The translations under genes and the position numbers were made by a program. From the NCBI RefSeq assembly GCF_014489535.1, contig NZ_CP060783.1, forward strand, positions 1,860,001-1,924,000: a stretch of DNA of 64,000 nucleotides, given 5' to 3'. The stretch comes from Diaphorobacter aerolatus. GTDB lineage: Bacteria; Pseudomonadota; Gammaproteobacteria; Burkholderiales; Burkholderiaceae_C. Below, one piece after another: positions 55,725 to 64,000 of this stretch (its first letter is position 1; the number at the start of each line of letters is the position of its first letter). The notes beneath the pieces were generated by a model. That model ran no database searches, had not been told where the DNA came from, and was given only the letters and a program-made list of their open reading frames with translations.

Positions 55725-57019
55725 TCGCCACCCTGCTGTTTGTTGCCTTCATCGTGCTGATGTTGGTGGGCGTGCCGATTGGTGCCGCGCTGGGTCTGGC
55801 CGGTGCGGCCGCGATTGCGCTGGCGAACCAGGACACGCAATGGTTCGGCCTGATGGCCGTGCCGCAGAATTTCTACGCGGGTCTGGGCAAGTACCCGCTG
55901 CTGGCGATTCCGATGTTCGTGCTGGTCGGATCGATCTTTGATCGCTCGGGCGTGGCGCTGCGGCTGGTGAATTTCGCGGTCGCCATCGTCGGGCGCGGCC
56001 CGGGCATGTTGCCGCTGGTAGCGATTGCCGTGGCGATGTTTCTGGGCGGCATTTCCGGCTCCGGTCCCGCGAATGCGGCGGCGGTTGGCGCGGTGATGAT
56101 CGCAGCGATGAATCGCGCGGGTTATCCCAACAGCTTCTCGGCTTCAGTCGTCGGCGCGGCGGCTGCGACCGACATTTTGATTCCGCCCTCGGTGGCATTC
56201 ATCATCTATTCGGTGCTCGTGCCCGGCGCCTCCGTGCCCGCGCTGTTCGCCGCAGGCATGGTGCCCGGCGTGCTTGCCGGTCTGGCGCTGATCGTGCCGG
56301 CCGTGTGGATGGCGCGCAAACACAAGATGGGCCATCTCGAATCGTCGATGCCGCGCCCGCCTTTCTGGAAGAGCCTGCGCGAGGCCTCCTGGGGTCTGGC
56401 CGCGCCGGTGGTGATTCTGGGCGGCATGCGCGCCGGCTGGTTCACGCCAACCGAGGCGGCGGTGGTGGCCGTGTTCTACGGGCTGTTCGTCGGGATGGTG
56501 GTCTATCGCACGATCAAGGTGCGCGACCTGTTCATCATTCTGCGCGAAGCGGGTGAACTCTCTGCCGTGATCCTGCTGGTCGTCTCGCTCGCCGGCATTT
56601 TCGCGTTTTCGCTCTCGACGCTCGGCGTGATCGACCCGGTGGCCAATGCCATCGTGAACTCGGGCCTCGGCGAATACGGCGTGCTGGCGCTGCTGATCCT
56701 GTTGCTCATCACGGTGGGCATGTTCCTGGACGGCGTGTCGATTTTCCTGATCTTTGTGCCGCTGCTGCTGCCGGTGATGAATCACTACCGATGGGACCCG
56801 GTGTGGTTCGGCGTGATCCTCACGCTCAAGGTGGCGCTCGGCCAGTTCACCCCACCGCTTGCCGTGAACCTGATGGTGTCCTGCCGCATCGCGAATGTGC
56901 GCATGGAATCCACGGTGCGCTGGGTCGGCCCGATGCTGCTCGCCATGTTCATCGTGATGATCGCGGTGATCGCCTTCCCGCAACTCGCGCTGTGGCTGCC
57001 CAGATATCTCGGCTACTGA
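55721..57019 (+). CDS. TRAP transporter large permease (DctM family)
   Basis: 432 residues with about twelve hydrophobic segments and DctM motifs: PLLAIPMFVLVGSIFDRSGV, GGISGSGPANAAAVGAVMI, ATDILIPPSVAFIIYS and the late GQFTPPLAVNLMVSC. It uses the Na+ or proton gradient to drive uptake of an organic acid captured by the DctP protein. Confidence 0.95.
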   Translation: MIATLLFVAFIVLMLVGVPIGAALGLAGAAAIALANQDTQWFGLMAVPQNFYAGLGKYPLLAIPMFVLVGSIFDRSGVALRLVNFAVAIVGRGPGMLPLVAIAVAMFLGGISGSGPANAAAVGAVMIAAMNRAGYPNSFSASVVGAAAATDILIPPSVAFIIYSVLVPGASVPALFAAGMVPGVLAGLALIVPAVWMARKHKMGHLESSMPRPPFWKSLREASWGLAAPVVILGGMRAGWFTPTEAAVVAVFYGLFVGMVVYRTIKVRDLFIILREAGELSAVILLVVSLAGIFAFSLSTLGVIDPVANAIVNSGLGEYGVLALLILLLITVGMFLDGVSIFLIFVPLLLPVMNHYRWDPVWFGVILTLKVALGQFTPPLAVNLMVSCRIANVRMESTVRWVGPMLLAMFIVMIAVIAFPQLALWLPRYLGY

Positions 57020-57058
57020 TTCGATTTCATTTCCGCAATTTCAACGAGGAGACACCCC

Positions 57059-58099
57059 ATGAAGCTTCGCACTTTCCTGACCGCCACGGCCGCCGCAGCA
57101 GCAGCGCTTGCACTGTCGCCATCGGTGGCGCTCGCTCAGCAGAACTACAAGAGCGAATACCGTCTGTCGCTGGTGCTGGGCCCGCCGTCGCCGTGGGGCA
57201 TGGCCGGTCAGATCTGGGCCGATCTGGTGAAGGAACGCACCAAGGGCCGCATCAACATCAAGCTGTACCCCGGCGTGTCGCTGATCCAGGGCGACCAGAC
57301 GCGCGAATTCAGCGCGCTGCGCCAGGGCGTGATCGACATGTCGGTGGGCTCGACCATCAACTGGTCGCCGCAGGTGAAGTCGCTGAACCTGTTCTCGCTG
57401 CCGTTCCTGATGCCGGACTACGCCGCCGTCGATGCGCTCACGCAGGGCGAGGTCGGCAAGGAAGTATTCAAGACGCTCGAGAAATCCGGCGTCGTGCCGC
57501 TGGCCTGGGGCGAAAACGGCTACCGCGAACTGACCAATTCCAAGCATGCGATCAGCAAGCCCGAAGACCTCAAGGGCATGAAGATCCGCGTCGTCGGCTC
57601 GCCGATCTTCGCCGACATGTTCACCGCCATGGGTGCGAATCCCACACAGATGAGCTGGGCCGACGCACAGCCGGCGCTCTCCAGCGGCGCGGTCGATGGT
57701 CAGGAGAACCCGCTCTTCATGTTCACGATCCTGAAGCTGCACACCGTCGGCCAGAAGCATGTAACCACCTGGGGCTACATGGCCGACCCGCTGGTGTTCG
57801 TGGTCAACAAGGACATCTGGGCAAGCTGGACCAAGGCCGATCAGGACATCGTGCGCCAGGCGGCCATCGACGCGGGCAAGCAGGAAATCGGCATCGCCCG
57901 CAAGGGCCTGGTCGAGCCCGGCAAGCCGCTGCTGAAGGACATCGCGGGCATGGGTGTGACGGTCACGCAGCTCACACCCGAGCAGCGCGAAGCCTTCGTC
58001 AGGGTGACCCGCCCCGTCTACGACAAGTGGAAGCCGACCATCGGCACCGATCTGGTCAACATGGCTGAAAAGGCCATCGCGGCGCGTCCCAAGCAATAA
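57059..58099 (+). CDS. TRAP transporter substrate-binding protein (DctP family)
   Basis: 346 residues. Signal peptide (LTATAAAAAALALSPSVALA), then the DctP fold: LVLGPPSPWGMAGQIWADLV, GRINIKLYPGVSLIQGDQ, LPFLMPDYAAVDAL and MSWADAQPALSSGAVDGQEN, with GMKIRVVGSP carrying the Arg that usually clamps a carboxylate. Substrate is therefore an organic acid, possibly a 2-oxo acid given the E1 genes that follow 46 bp later. Good RBS (GAGGAG) before ATG. Confidence 0.94.
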   Translation: MKLRTFLTATAAAAAALALSPSVALAQQNYKSEYRLSLVLGPPSPWGMAGQIWADLVKERTKGRINIKLYPGVSLIQGDQTREFSALRQGVIDMSVGSTINWSPQVKSLNLFSLPFLMPDYAAVDALTQGEVGKEVFKTLEKSGVVPLAWGENGYRELTNSKHAISKPEDLKGMKIRVVGSPIFADMFTAMGANPTQMSWADAQPALSSGAVDGQENPLFMFTILKLHTVGQKHVTTWGYMADPLVFVVNKDIWASWTKADQDIVRQAAIDAGKQEIGIARKGLVEPGKPLLKDIAGMGVTVTQLTPEQREAFVRVTRPVYDKWKPTIGTDLVNMAEKAIAARPKQ

Positions 58100-58145
58100 A
58101 TGGGGGAGACGTCCTCGCCTCGAATCGGTCGCCGCTGGTGAAGTC

Positions 58146-59153
58146 ATGACAGATCTGCTTTCCCTCTTCAGGACCATGGTGCGCATCCGTGCGTTCGAGG
58201 ACGCCGCCGAGGCCGCGAGCCAGGGCGGCGTCACGTGGGGCGGCGCCGCGACGGACAAGGTTTCCGAAGTGCGCGTGAAGGGCCCGCTGCATCTGTCCAC
58301 CGGACAGGAGGCCGTGGCGGCGGGCGTGTGCGCGCACCTCAATGCCGAGGACCTGCTGACCTCCACGCATCGCGGCCACGGCCACACGCTGGCCAAGGGC
58401 GCAGACGCGACGAAGATGATGTGCGAACTGTTCGGGCGCGCCAGCGGCTACAACGGCGGCAAGGGCGGCTCCATGCACATCGCCGATTTTTCCGTGGGCA
58501 TGCTCGGCGCCAACGGTGTGGTGACGGCCGGACTGCCGATTGCCGTCGGCGCGGCGCATGCGTTGAAGATCCGCAAGACGGATGCCATCGCCGTGAGTTT
58601 CTTCGGCGACGGAGCGATCAACCGGGGGCCGTTTCTCGAAGCACTCAACTGGGCGCAGGTCTACCGCCTGCCCGTGCTTTTCGTGTGCGAGGACAACCAG
58701 ATTTCAGCCACCACCCGCTCCGCGCCCATGACCGCCGGAAGCAGCGCCGCAAGCGCGCGCGCCGAGTCCATGGGCATTGCCGCAACGCGCGTGGACGGGA
58801 ATTCGGTGGAGGCCGTGAGCGCCGCTGCCGCGCAGCTGATCGCGCAAATTCGTGCGGGCTCCGGCCCGAAGCTGCTGCACGCCATCACGTACCGCCAGAA
58901 GGGCCATGTGTCGGTCGATCCCGCAACCTATCGCGATCCGGCCGAGGTTGCGAATGCGCTTCTGGACGATCCCATCGGGCGCGCACGCACGCTGCTCAGG
59001 CAACGCGGCCTGGCCGACGAGGCCGCAAACGTCGAGGCCGAAGCCAGAGCGGAGATCGCCGCCGCGTTGCTTGTTGCCAGCAGCGCTGAAGTGCCCGACG
59101 GGCAGGCCGCATACACCGACATCATGACAACCGGCGACGGAACGTGGACATGA
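58146..59153 (+). CDS. ThDP-dependent dehydrogenase E1 alpha subunit (acetoin/pyruvate/2-oxoacid type)
   Basis: 335 residues. Thiamine-diphosphate motif GDGAINRG (154-161) through CEDNQ, GGKGGSMHIADF, and GPLHLSTGQEAVAAG, as in the alpha subunit of heterotetrameric E1 enzymes such as AcoA or PdhA. An extra Gly-rich stretch (about 26-45) is inserted early. Its stop overlaps the beta-subunit start (ATGA). No E2 or E3 gene follows, so the acceptor partner must be encoded elsewhere or the pair works on its own. Coupled to a TRAP transporter, so it probably oxidises the imported acid or a product of it. Confidence 0.9.
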   Translation: MTDLLSLFRTMVRIRAFEDAAEAASQGGVTWGGAATDKVSEVRVKGPLHLSTGQEAVAAGVCAHLNAEDLLTSTHRGHGHTLAKGADATKMMCELFGRASGYNGGKGGSMHIADFSVGMLGANGVVTAGLPIAVGAAHALKIRKTDAIAVSFFGDGAINRGPFLEALNWAQVYRLPVLFVCEDNQISATTRSAPMTAGSSAASARAESMGIAATRVDGNSVEAVSAAAAQLIAQIRAGSGPKLLHAITYRQKGHVSVDPATYRDPAEVANALLDDPIGRARTLLRQRGLADEAANVEAEARAEIAAALLVASSAEVPDGQAAYTDIMTTGDGTWT

Positions 59154-60166
59154 TGAGCCATCCTGCAGCTATCGCGACCGCGTCCACGACGATGACCTAT
59201 GCGCAGGCCGCCGCCAGCGCGCTCACCGAGGCGATGCGCGCCGACCCGACCGTGATCGCCATCGGCGAGGATCTCGGACGCGGCGGCGTGTTCGGTCAAT
59301 ACCGCACGGTCGAGGGGAAGAATCTCGTCGAGGTGTTTGGCACGGAACGCGTGATCGACACGCCGATCTCGGAGGCCACCATCATGGGCGCGGGCGTCGG
59401 CATGGCGCTTGCCGGGCTGCGTCCCGTCGTCGAGATGCGCGTTGCGGATTTCGCGCTGTGCGCCATCGACGAGTTGGTCAATCAGGCCGCGAAGAACCGC
59501 TACATGTTCGGCGGACAGGGCCGCGTGCCCCTGGTCGCACGCCTGCCCATCGGCATCTGGACCGCATCGGCGGCGCAGCACTCGCAATCGTTCGAAGCCT
59601 GGTTTGCGCACGTGCCAGGGCTTGTGGTCGCGACACCCTCCACGCCTCAGGACAACTACAGCCTGCTGCACGCGGCGCTGGCATCGGGCGATCCCGTGGT
59701 CTACATGGAGCACAAGGAACTGTGGTGCATGCAGGGCGAGGTGACACCAGAACGCATCGAGCTGGGCCGCGCACGCATTGCATTTTCGGGCAGTGCAAAC
59801 CGTAACGATCTGACCGTCGTTTCCTGGTCCAGGCAATTGCATGCCTGCGTGGATGCCGCAAGGCAGTTGGCCGAACGCGGAGTGCATGCCGAGGTCATCG
59901 ACCTGCGCACCATCTGGCCCTGGGATCGCGATGCGGTGCTTGCGAGCGCAAGCGGCACGCGGCGTCTGCTCGTCGTGCATGAGGCCGTGCAGGCAGCGGG
60001 CTTTGGCGCGGAAGTGGCCGCCACCGTGGCCGAGCACACCGATGCGCGCGTGGCGCGCTTGGGCGCTCCACGCATCCCGGTCGGCTACGCCAGCTCGCTG
60101 GAGGCCGAATCGCGCATCAGCGCCGCGCAGGTGGTCGCGGCTGCCGAGCGCCTCCTCACACGCTGA
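59150..60166 (+). CDS. ThDP-dependent dehydrogenase E1 beta subunit
   Basis: 338 residues from ATG 59150. Transketolase-like Pyr domain with the E1-beta signature GEDLGRGGVFGQYR and DTPISEATIMGAGVGMALAG (conserved Glu for ThDP activation), MEHKELW, and C-terminal transketolase domain EVIDLRTIWPWDRDAVLASA, HEAVQAAGFGAEVAA. Matches AcoB/PdhB. It ends 11 bp inside the convergent ABC exporter gene. Confidence 0.93.
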   Translation: MMSHPAAIATASTTMTYAQAAASALTEAMRADPTVIAIGEDLGRGGVFGQYRTVEGKNLVEVFGTERVIDTPISEATIMGAGVGMALAGLRPVVEMRVADFALCAIDELVNQAAKNRYMFGGQGRVPLVARLPIGIWTASAAQHSQSFEAWFAHVPGLVVATPSTPQDNYSLLHAALASGDPVVYMEHKELWCMQGEVTPERIELGRARIAFSGSANRNDLTVVSWSRQLHACVDAARQLAERGVHAEVIDLRTIWPWDRDAVLASASGTRRLLVVHEAVQAAGFGAEVAATVAEHTDARVARLGAPRIPVGYASSLEAESRISAAQVVAAAERLLTR

Positions 60167-62036
60167 GCGCCGCGACCTCGCCGGAATCATTCATGCCGGA
60201 TTCGGTCGCACCGCCGCGTTGTTGCTCCTGCGCGTCGCGCTGCAGCGCCCACATGTGCGCGTAGCGACCGCCACTGGACAGCAATTGCGCGTGCGTGCCG
60301 CGCTCGAGAATGTGCCCGGCTTCCATCACGATGATCTCGTGCGCATCGACCACGGTGGAGAGGCGGTGCGCGATCACCAGGGCGGTCTTGTTCTGGGCCG
60401 CGCTGCGCAATTCGCTTTGAATGGCGCGCTCGTTGGCCGAATCGAGCGCCGAGGTCGCCTCGTCGAAAATCAGGATCGGCGGATTCTTGAGCAGCGTGCG
60501 CGCAATCGCCACGCGCTGCTTCTCGCCGCCCGAGAGCTTGAGGCCGCGCTCGCCCACCATGGTTTCGTAACCCTTGGGCGTGGACACGATGAAATCGTGA
60601 ATGCGCGCCGCCCTGGCTGCGGTTTCGACCTCTGCCTGTGTCGCACCTGCACGTCCGTAGGCGATGTTGTAGGCAATGGTGTCGTTGAACAGCACGGTGT
60701 CCTGCGGCACGATGCCGATGGCCTGCCGCACGCTCGCCTGCGTGACATCACGGATGTCCTGCCCCGCAATCGTGACGCGACCACCCTGCACGTCGTAGAA
60801 GCGGAACAACAGCCGCGCCAGCGTGGACTTGCCCGAACCCGAAGGCCCCACCACGGCAACCGTCTTGCCGGCGGGAATCTCGAAGCTCACGCCATGCAGG
60901 ATGGGGCGCTCTGCCTCGTAGGCGAACTGCACGTTCTCGAAGCGCACGGTGGGCGAGCCCTCGACCACCAACGCGGGCGCGCCGGGTTTGTCGGCCACCT
61001 CGCGCTCACGGTCCATGAGCGTGAACATGCGGTCCAGATCGGTCAGGCTCTGTTTGATCTCGCGGTAGATGGCACCCAGGAAATTCAGTGGAATGTACAA
61101 CTGGATCATGAACGCATTGATCATCACCAGATCACCGAGCGACAGGCGACCGTCCACCACCCCCTGCGTGGCGCGCCACAGCATGGAGACCAGCGCGACC
61201 GCGATGATCACCTGCTGGCCCGAATTGAGCAGGCTCAGGGATCGCTGGCTCTTGAGGCGCGCGCTGCGCAGCTTTTCCAGGCTTTCGTCGTAGCGGCTGG
61301 CCTCGAAGCCCTCGTTGTTGAAGTATTTGACCGTCTCGTAGTTCAGCAGCGAATCGATGGCCTTGGTGTGCGCGGACGAATCGGCCATGTTGGCCTCGCG
61401 GCGAAAGCGCGTGCGCCACTCGGTCATCGAGACGGTGAAGGTGATGTAGAGCACCAGCGCCGTGACCGTGATCCAGAAGAACCAGGCGTCGAACTTCACC
61501 GCCAGAATGCCGAGCACCAGCGCCACTTCGACAAACGTGGGGAAGATGCTGTAGAGCGAGTACGAGATCAGCGACTCGACGCCCTTGACGCCGCGCTCGA
61601 TGTCGCGCGTCATGCCGCCGGTCTGGCGTTCGAGGTGAAAGCGCAGGCTCAACCCGTGCAGATGCTCGAACGTGGTGAGCGCGATGCTGCGCGCGGCGCC
61701 CTGCGTGGCCTTGGCAAAAACCAGTTCGCGCAGTTCCGTGAACAGCGAGGTGGACAGCCGCAGCAGCCCATATGCGAGCAGCAGCCCCACCGGCACGACG
61801 AGGATCGCGGCAGGATCGCCGGGCTTGATCGACAGCGCGTCGACCAGATGCTTGAGCAGGATCGGCACACCCACGTTGGCCAGCTTGGCCGCCAGCACGA
61901 ACAGCAACGCCGCGAGCACACGCCATTTGTAGCGCATCAGATAGGGCACAAGGCGACCCAGCGTCTCCCAGTCGGAGGAAGTGCGGGGAATGGTTGGGGT
62001 ATCGGGAGAATCGGAAGATGAGCCGCGGCCGCGCAT
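60156..62036 (-). CDS. Atm1/HMT1-type ABC exporter
   Basis: 626 residues in one chain: transmembrane domain (about 30-330) then NBD. The coupling region WRTRFRREANMADSSAHTKAIDSLLNYETVKYFNN is the Atm1/ABCB7 hallmark. The NBD has Walker [11 protein letters not shown], signature LSGGEKQR and Walker B ILIFDEATSALD. Bacterial Atm1 homologues export glutathione conjugates, often of metals. Convergent with the E1 beta gene and overlapping its last 11 bp. Confidence 0.94.
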   Translation of the reverse strand: MRGRGSSSDSPDTPTIPRTSSDWETLGRLVPYLMRYKWRVLAALLFVLAAKLANVGVPILLKHLVDALSIKPGDPAAILVVPVGLLLAYGLLRLSTSLFTELRELVFAKATQGAARSIALTTFEHLHGLSLRFHLERQTGGMTRDIERGVKGVESLISYSLYSIFPTFVEVALVLGILAVKFDAWFFWITVTALVLYITFTVSMTEWRTRFRREANMADSSAHTKAIDSLLNYETVKYFNNEGFEASRYDESLEKLRSARLKSQRSLSLLNSGQQVIIAVALVSMLWRATQGVVDGRLSLGDLVMINAFMIQLYIPLNFLGAIYREIKQSLTDLDRMFTLMDREREVADKPGAPALVVEGSPTVRFENVQFAYEAERPILHGVSFEIPAGKTVAVVGPSGSGKSTLARLLFRFYDVQGGRVTIAGQDIRDVTQASVRQAIGIVPQDTVLFNDTIAYNIAYGRAGATQAEVETAARAARIHDFIVSTPKGYETMVGERGLKLSGGEKQRVAIARTLLKNPPILIFDEATSALDSANERAIQSELRSAAQNKTALVIAHRLSTVVDAHEIIVMEAGHILERGTHAQLLSSGGRYAHMWALQRDAQEQQRGGATESGMNDSGEVAALSV

Positions 62037-62263
62037 AAGGTGTCGTGAGGTCCGTTATCTGTTGTTCTGAGCAGGTGGACCGTGGCGGCGCACCTTGCCG
62101 GTCGATTGTGCGCCCAAGTGCAAAGACCTGTCGCCCGGCGATGACTGCGTCCGGACAAGGGCCGAATCGCCGAATTGCGGCCCTTGCGTTCGATCTACTC
62201 GATAATCAGGGTTTACCCTGCATATGCTTTTGCCGTTTGCGGCAACAGTGTCGAACCGATTTC

Positions 62264-62698
62264 ATGAGCACAACGACCATGACCGATCCCGAAACCCTGC
62301 GCATCATCGCGCCCCGACTACCTGACGACAAGGAACTGGTTCTGCGCGTCATCCCCATGCCCGCCGACACCAACGGCAACGGCGACATCTTCGGCGGCTG
62401 GGTCATGGCCCAGGTCGACCTTGCCGGTTCGGTGCTGCCCGCTCGCTTGGCGCAAGGCCGCGTGGCAACGGTCGCGGTGAAGGAATTCACCTTCAAGCAA
62501 CCGGTGCGTGTGGGCGACATCCTGTCGTTCTTCGCGCGCATCAGTCGCGTGGGCAACACCTCGATCACCGTGGACGTGGAAGTGTTCGCCGAACGCATGA
62601 CGCTGCAAGGCCAGCACATCAAGGTCACCGAGGCCACACTGACCTACGTCGCCATCGACGATCAAGGTCATTCACGCGTGATCCCGAAGAAGGCCTGA
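62264..62698 (+). CDS. yciA: YciA-family acyl-CoA thioesterase (hotdog fold)
   Basis: 144 residues from ATG 62264. A single hotdog domain with ADTNGNGDIFGGWVMAQVDLAG (catalytic Asp and the GGW motif of YciA), VAVKEFTFKQPVRVGD and a TVDVEVFAE strand. It hydrolyses short to medium acyl-CoAs. Upstream open frame to 62045 is not credible coding. Confidence 0.94.
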   Translation: MSTTTMTDPETLRIIAPRLPDDKELVLRVIPMPADTNGNGDIFGGWVMAQVDLAGSVLPARLAQGRVATVAVKEFTFKQPVRVGDILSFFARISRVGNTSITVDVEVFAERMTLQGQHIKVTEATLTYVAIDDQGHSRVIPKKA

Positions 62699-62741
62699 GC
62701 GATCGCACGGGCCGCGCCGCCAGCAGACCTGCCAGACAGAC

Positions 62742-62776
62742 AAAAAAGGCGATGCATTCAATATGCATCGCCTTTT
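62742..62776. terminator. Bidirectional terminator between yciA and the bactofilin gene
   Basis: AAAAGGCGATGCAT / ATGCATCGCCTTTT perfect 14-bp stem (62744-62757 with 62763-62776) with a 5-base loop, A-run before and T-run after. Confidence 0.94.
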
Positions 62777-62822
62777 GTCTTGGAGTATCTTGCGCGTCGC
62801 GCTAAGGATGAGGATCGCTCGA

Positions 62823-63416
62823 TCAGGAAACCGTGGATGCCGAGGCGCTCGTGCTGCCGGAGGTCGATGTCGACGAGGCCGCTGCGTTGCCGCGCGATGC
62901 AGCATTGCTGCCGATGCCCGCTTCGATCTCGCCGGAGAGTTGGCCGCCCTCTTCGATCACCACCTTGCCATAACGGATCTTGCCGCTGACCTTGCCGGTG
63001 CTGTAGATCACGAGTTTGTCGCGAACGGTGAGCGTACCGTCGAATTCGCCATGGATCTCGGCGATGTCGATTTCGGCAGAGCCACGGAAAGCGCCCTGTT
63101 CCGTGATCTGGATAACGCGCGAATCCATCGTCGCTTCGACCGTGCCTTCGACCACCAAGGTGTCGCAATCGGTGATCTCGACACCCTTGAGCTTGATGTT
63201 CGGGCCGACGGTCAGCTTGCTGCCGGCAGACTCGCTGGCAGGGCTCGCTGCAGACTTGCTCGTGACCGAGCCCAGTCCCGCCGATGACGACGAGGACGGT
63301 GTCGTCGCCGAACTGCCGCCAGACAGCGATGAACCGCTTCCCAATACCGAGCCCGGCTGACGAGGTTGCAGGGTATCGGAATCACGCTTGCCGAAAAATG
63401 GGTTTTGAACTGCCAT
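62823..63416 (-). CDS. Bactofilin (polymer-forming cytoskeletal protein)
   Basis: 197 residues from ATG 63416, with AAGGAG upstream. A Ser/Gly-rich N-terminus (about 15-70) leads to a compact beta-helix domain (about 75-175: KLTVGPNIKLKGVEI, VEATMDSRVIQITEQG, AEIHGEFDGTLTVRDKLVI, GKIRYGKVVIEEGGQLSG), then a Ser/Ala/Thr tail. This is the DUF583/bactofilin fold, whose members polymerise at the membrane and affect cell shape or stalk growth. Confidence 0.92.
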   Translation of the reverse strand: MAVQNPFFGKRDSDTLQPRQPGSVLGSGSSLSGGSSATTPSSSSSAGLGSVTSKSAASPASESAGSKLTVGPNIKLKGVEITDCDTLVVEGTVEATMDSRVIQITEQGAFRGSAEIDIAEIHGEFDGTLTVRDKLVIYSTGKVSGKIRYGKVVIEEGGQLSGEIEAGIGSNAASRGNAAASSTSTSGSTSASASTVS

Positions 63417-63802
63417 CAATACTCCTTGAAATAACACTTGCTCGAGAATCCGCCGAGGATCTGTTCCTTGGATACCTTACGCCACATGCGCGCCCATCGT
63501 CAAACAAGCCCCGATTGTCCACTCGGGCTCGCGGTGCGAGCCTGCGCGGAAAATCTGGAATGCTGTGCAGCCGATCAACTCCATGTACGTTGATGTGTGA
63601 TTGCCGCACTGTTTGTCAGCCAGCGACTATCACGCGTACCCATTGGCAAAGAATCGTAATGAGTAATCAGGACGCCAACCGTCTGGTTACGCAAGAAGCG
63701 TAACCAAATGGCTCGCACGATGCATGTACTTGCAGTGCTTGCTTCGGTAAACAGAGCAAGGCGTCGCCAACACCACCGAATGGGCCTGGGTGACCCGTCA
63801 AA
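63417..63802. other. Intergenic region after bactofilin
   Basis: About 385 bases without a convincing gene. It contains one clear stem-loop, TGGTTACGC / GCGTAACCA (63684-63692 with 63698-63706), without a T-run. Nothing else recognisable. Confidence 0.4.
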
Positions 63803-63991
63803 TTAGCTATCGGGTTCACACGCGTGGCTCCAGCCAATGACCCGCATGCTGCCAGCCTTTTCGCCCTCGATCTCCAACTCGAGGCAGGCCTTATCTTTCT
63901 TGTATTTCAGAAGGCATACGGGGCGGTCGACCGCGCACTGGTCGATTTCTTTGAACCCCTGTTGGTATATGCGTTTTTGCAGTCCCCACAT
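63803..63991 (-). CDS. Small hypothetical protein, possibly continuing beyond the window
   Basis: 62 residues if it starts at ATG 63991, but the frame stays open to the right edge, so the true start may lie outside. It has three Cys (DQCAVD, RPVCLL, KACLELE) and a fourth near the end (HACEPDS). The composition is globular, with no signal peptide or membrane segment. No family is recognised. Confidence 0.4.
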   Translation of the reverse strand: MWGLQKRIYQQGFKEIDQCAVDRPVCLLKYKKDKACLELEIEGEKAGSMRVIGWSHACEPDS

Positions 63992-64000
63992 GGGTGATTC

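Overview
The window looks like a chromosome segment from a betaproteobacterium, most likely Comamonadaceae (genus not resolved). The evidence is the high GC, the block tyrS / M23 peptidase / anmK / erpA / rpsI-rplM, an SAH riboswitch ahead of ahcY, a gltIJKL transporter and a TRAP transporter, all typical of Burkholderiales. No tRNA, rRNA, CRISPR array, prophage or insertion sequence was seen.

Layout. 0-0.7 kb: the end of a probable alkB and a single-domain response regulator. 0.7-18.2 kb: a type I secretion system (TolC-like outer-membrane protein, LapB-like ABC exporter, HlyD-like adaptor) and its probable substrate, a giant repeat adhesin of about 3,920 residues whose gene carries about 21 tandem 246-bp Ig-like repeats and a near-identical 1,899-bp duplication. 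A 1.1-kb intergenic stretch, AT-rich in its first 0.85 kb, lies upstream of the adhesin. 19.4-25.1 kb: glmS and glmU (UDP-GlcNAc supply) flanking an Lrp-type regulator and the cbpA-cbpM chaperone pair. 25.2-36.7 kb: housekeeping genes (LysR/DUF2917 pair, tyrS, cell-wall peptidase, anmK, erpA, rpsI-rplM, a Ser/Thr kinase, rlmJ, rlpA). 37-40.6 kb: a methyl-cycle operon ahcY-tlyA-metF behind an SAH riboswitch. 40.7-49.3 kb: prfC embedded among envelope-glycan genes, including an AT-rich, apparently acquired acyltransferase and small flippase, a GtrB-like glycosyltransferase, an exported GH42-like protein and an HAD phosphatase. 49.4-54.8 kb: glutamate/aspartate ABC transporter, a second binding protein and a LysR regulator. 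55.1-60.2 kb: a TRAP transporter followed by a ThDP-dependent E1 alpha/beta pair. 60.2-64 kb: Atm1-type ABC exporter, YciA-type thioesterase, bactofilin and the end of an unknown gene.

Two themes stand out. First, surface biology: a giant secreted adhesin with its exporter, plus a glycan-modification island. Second, a data-quality pattern: six genes (ABC exporter, adhesin, glmS, cbpM, metF, a binding protein) each carry a frameshift that is repaired by adding one base in a short G/C run. Because glmS is normally essential and every event has the same polarity, base-calling errors are the simplest explanation, and these genes are probably intact in the living strain.
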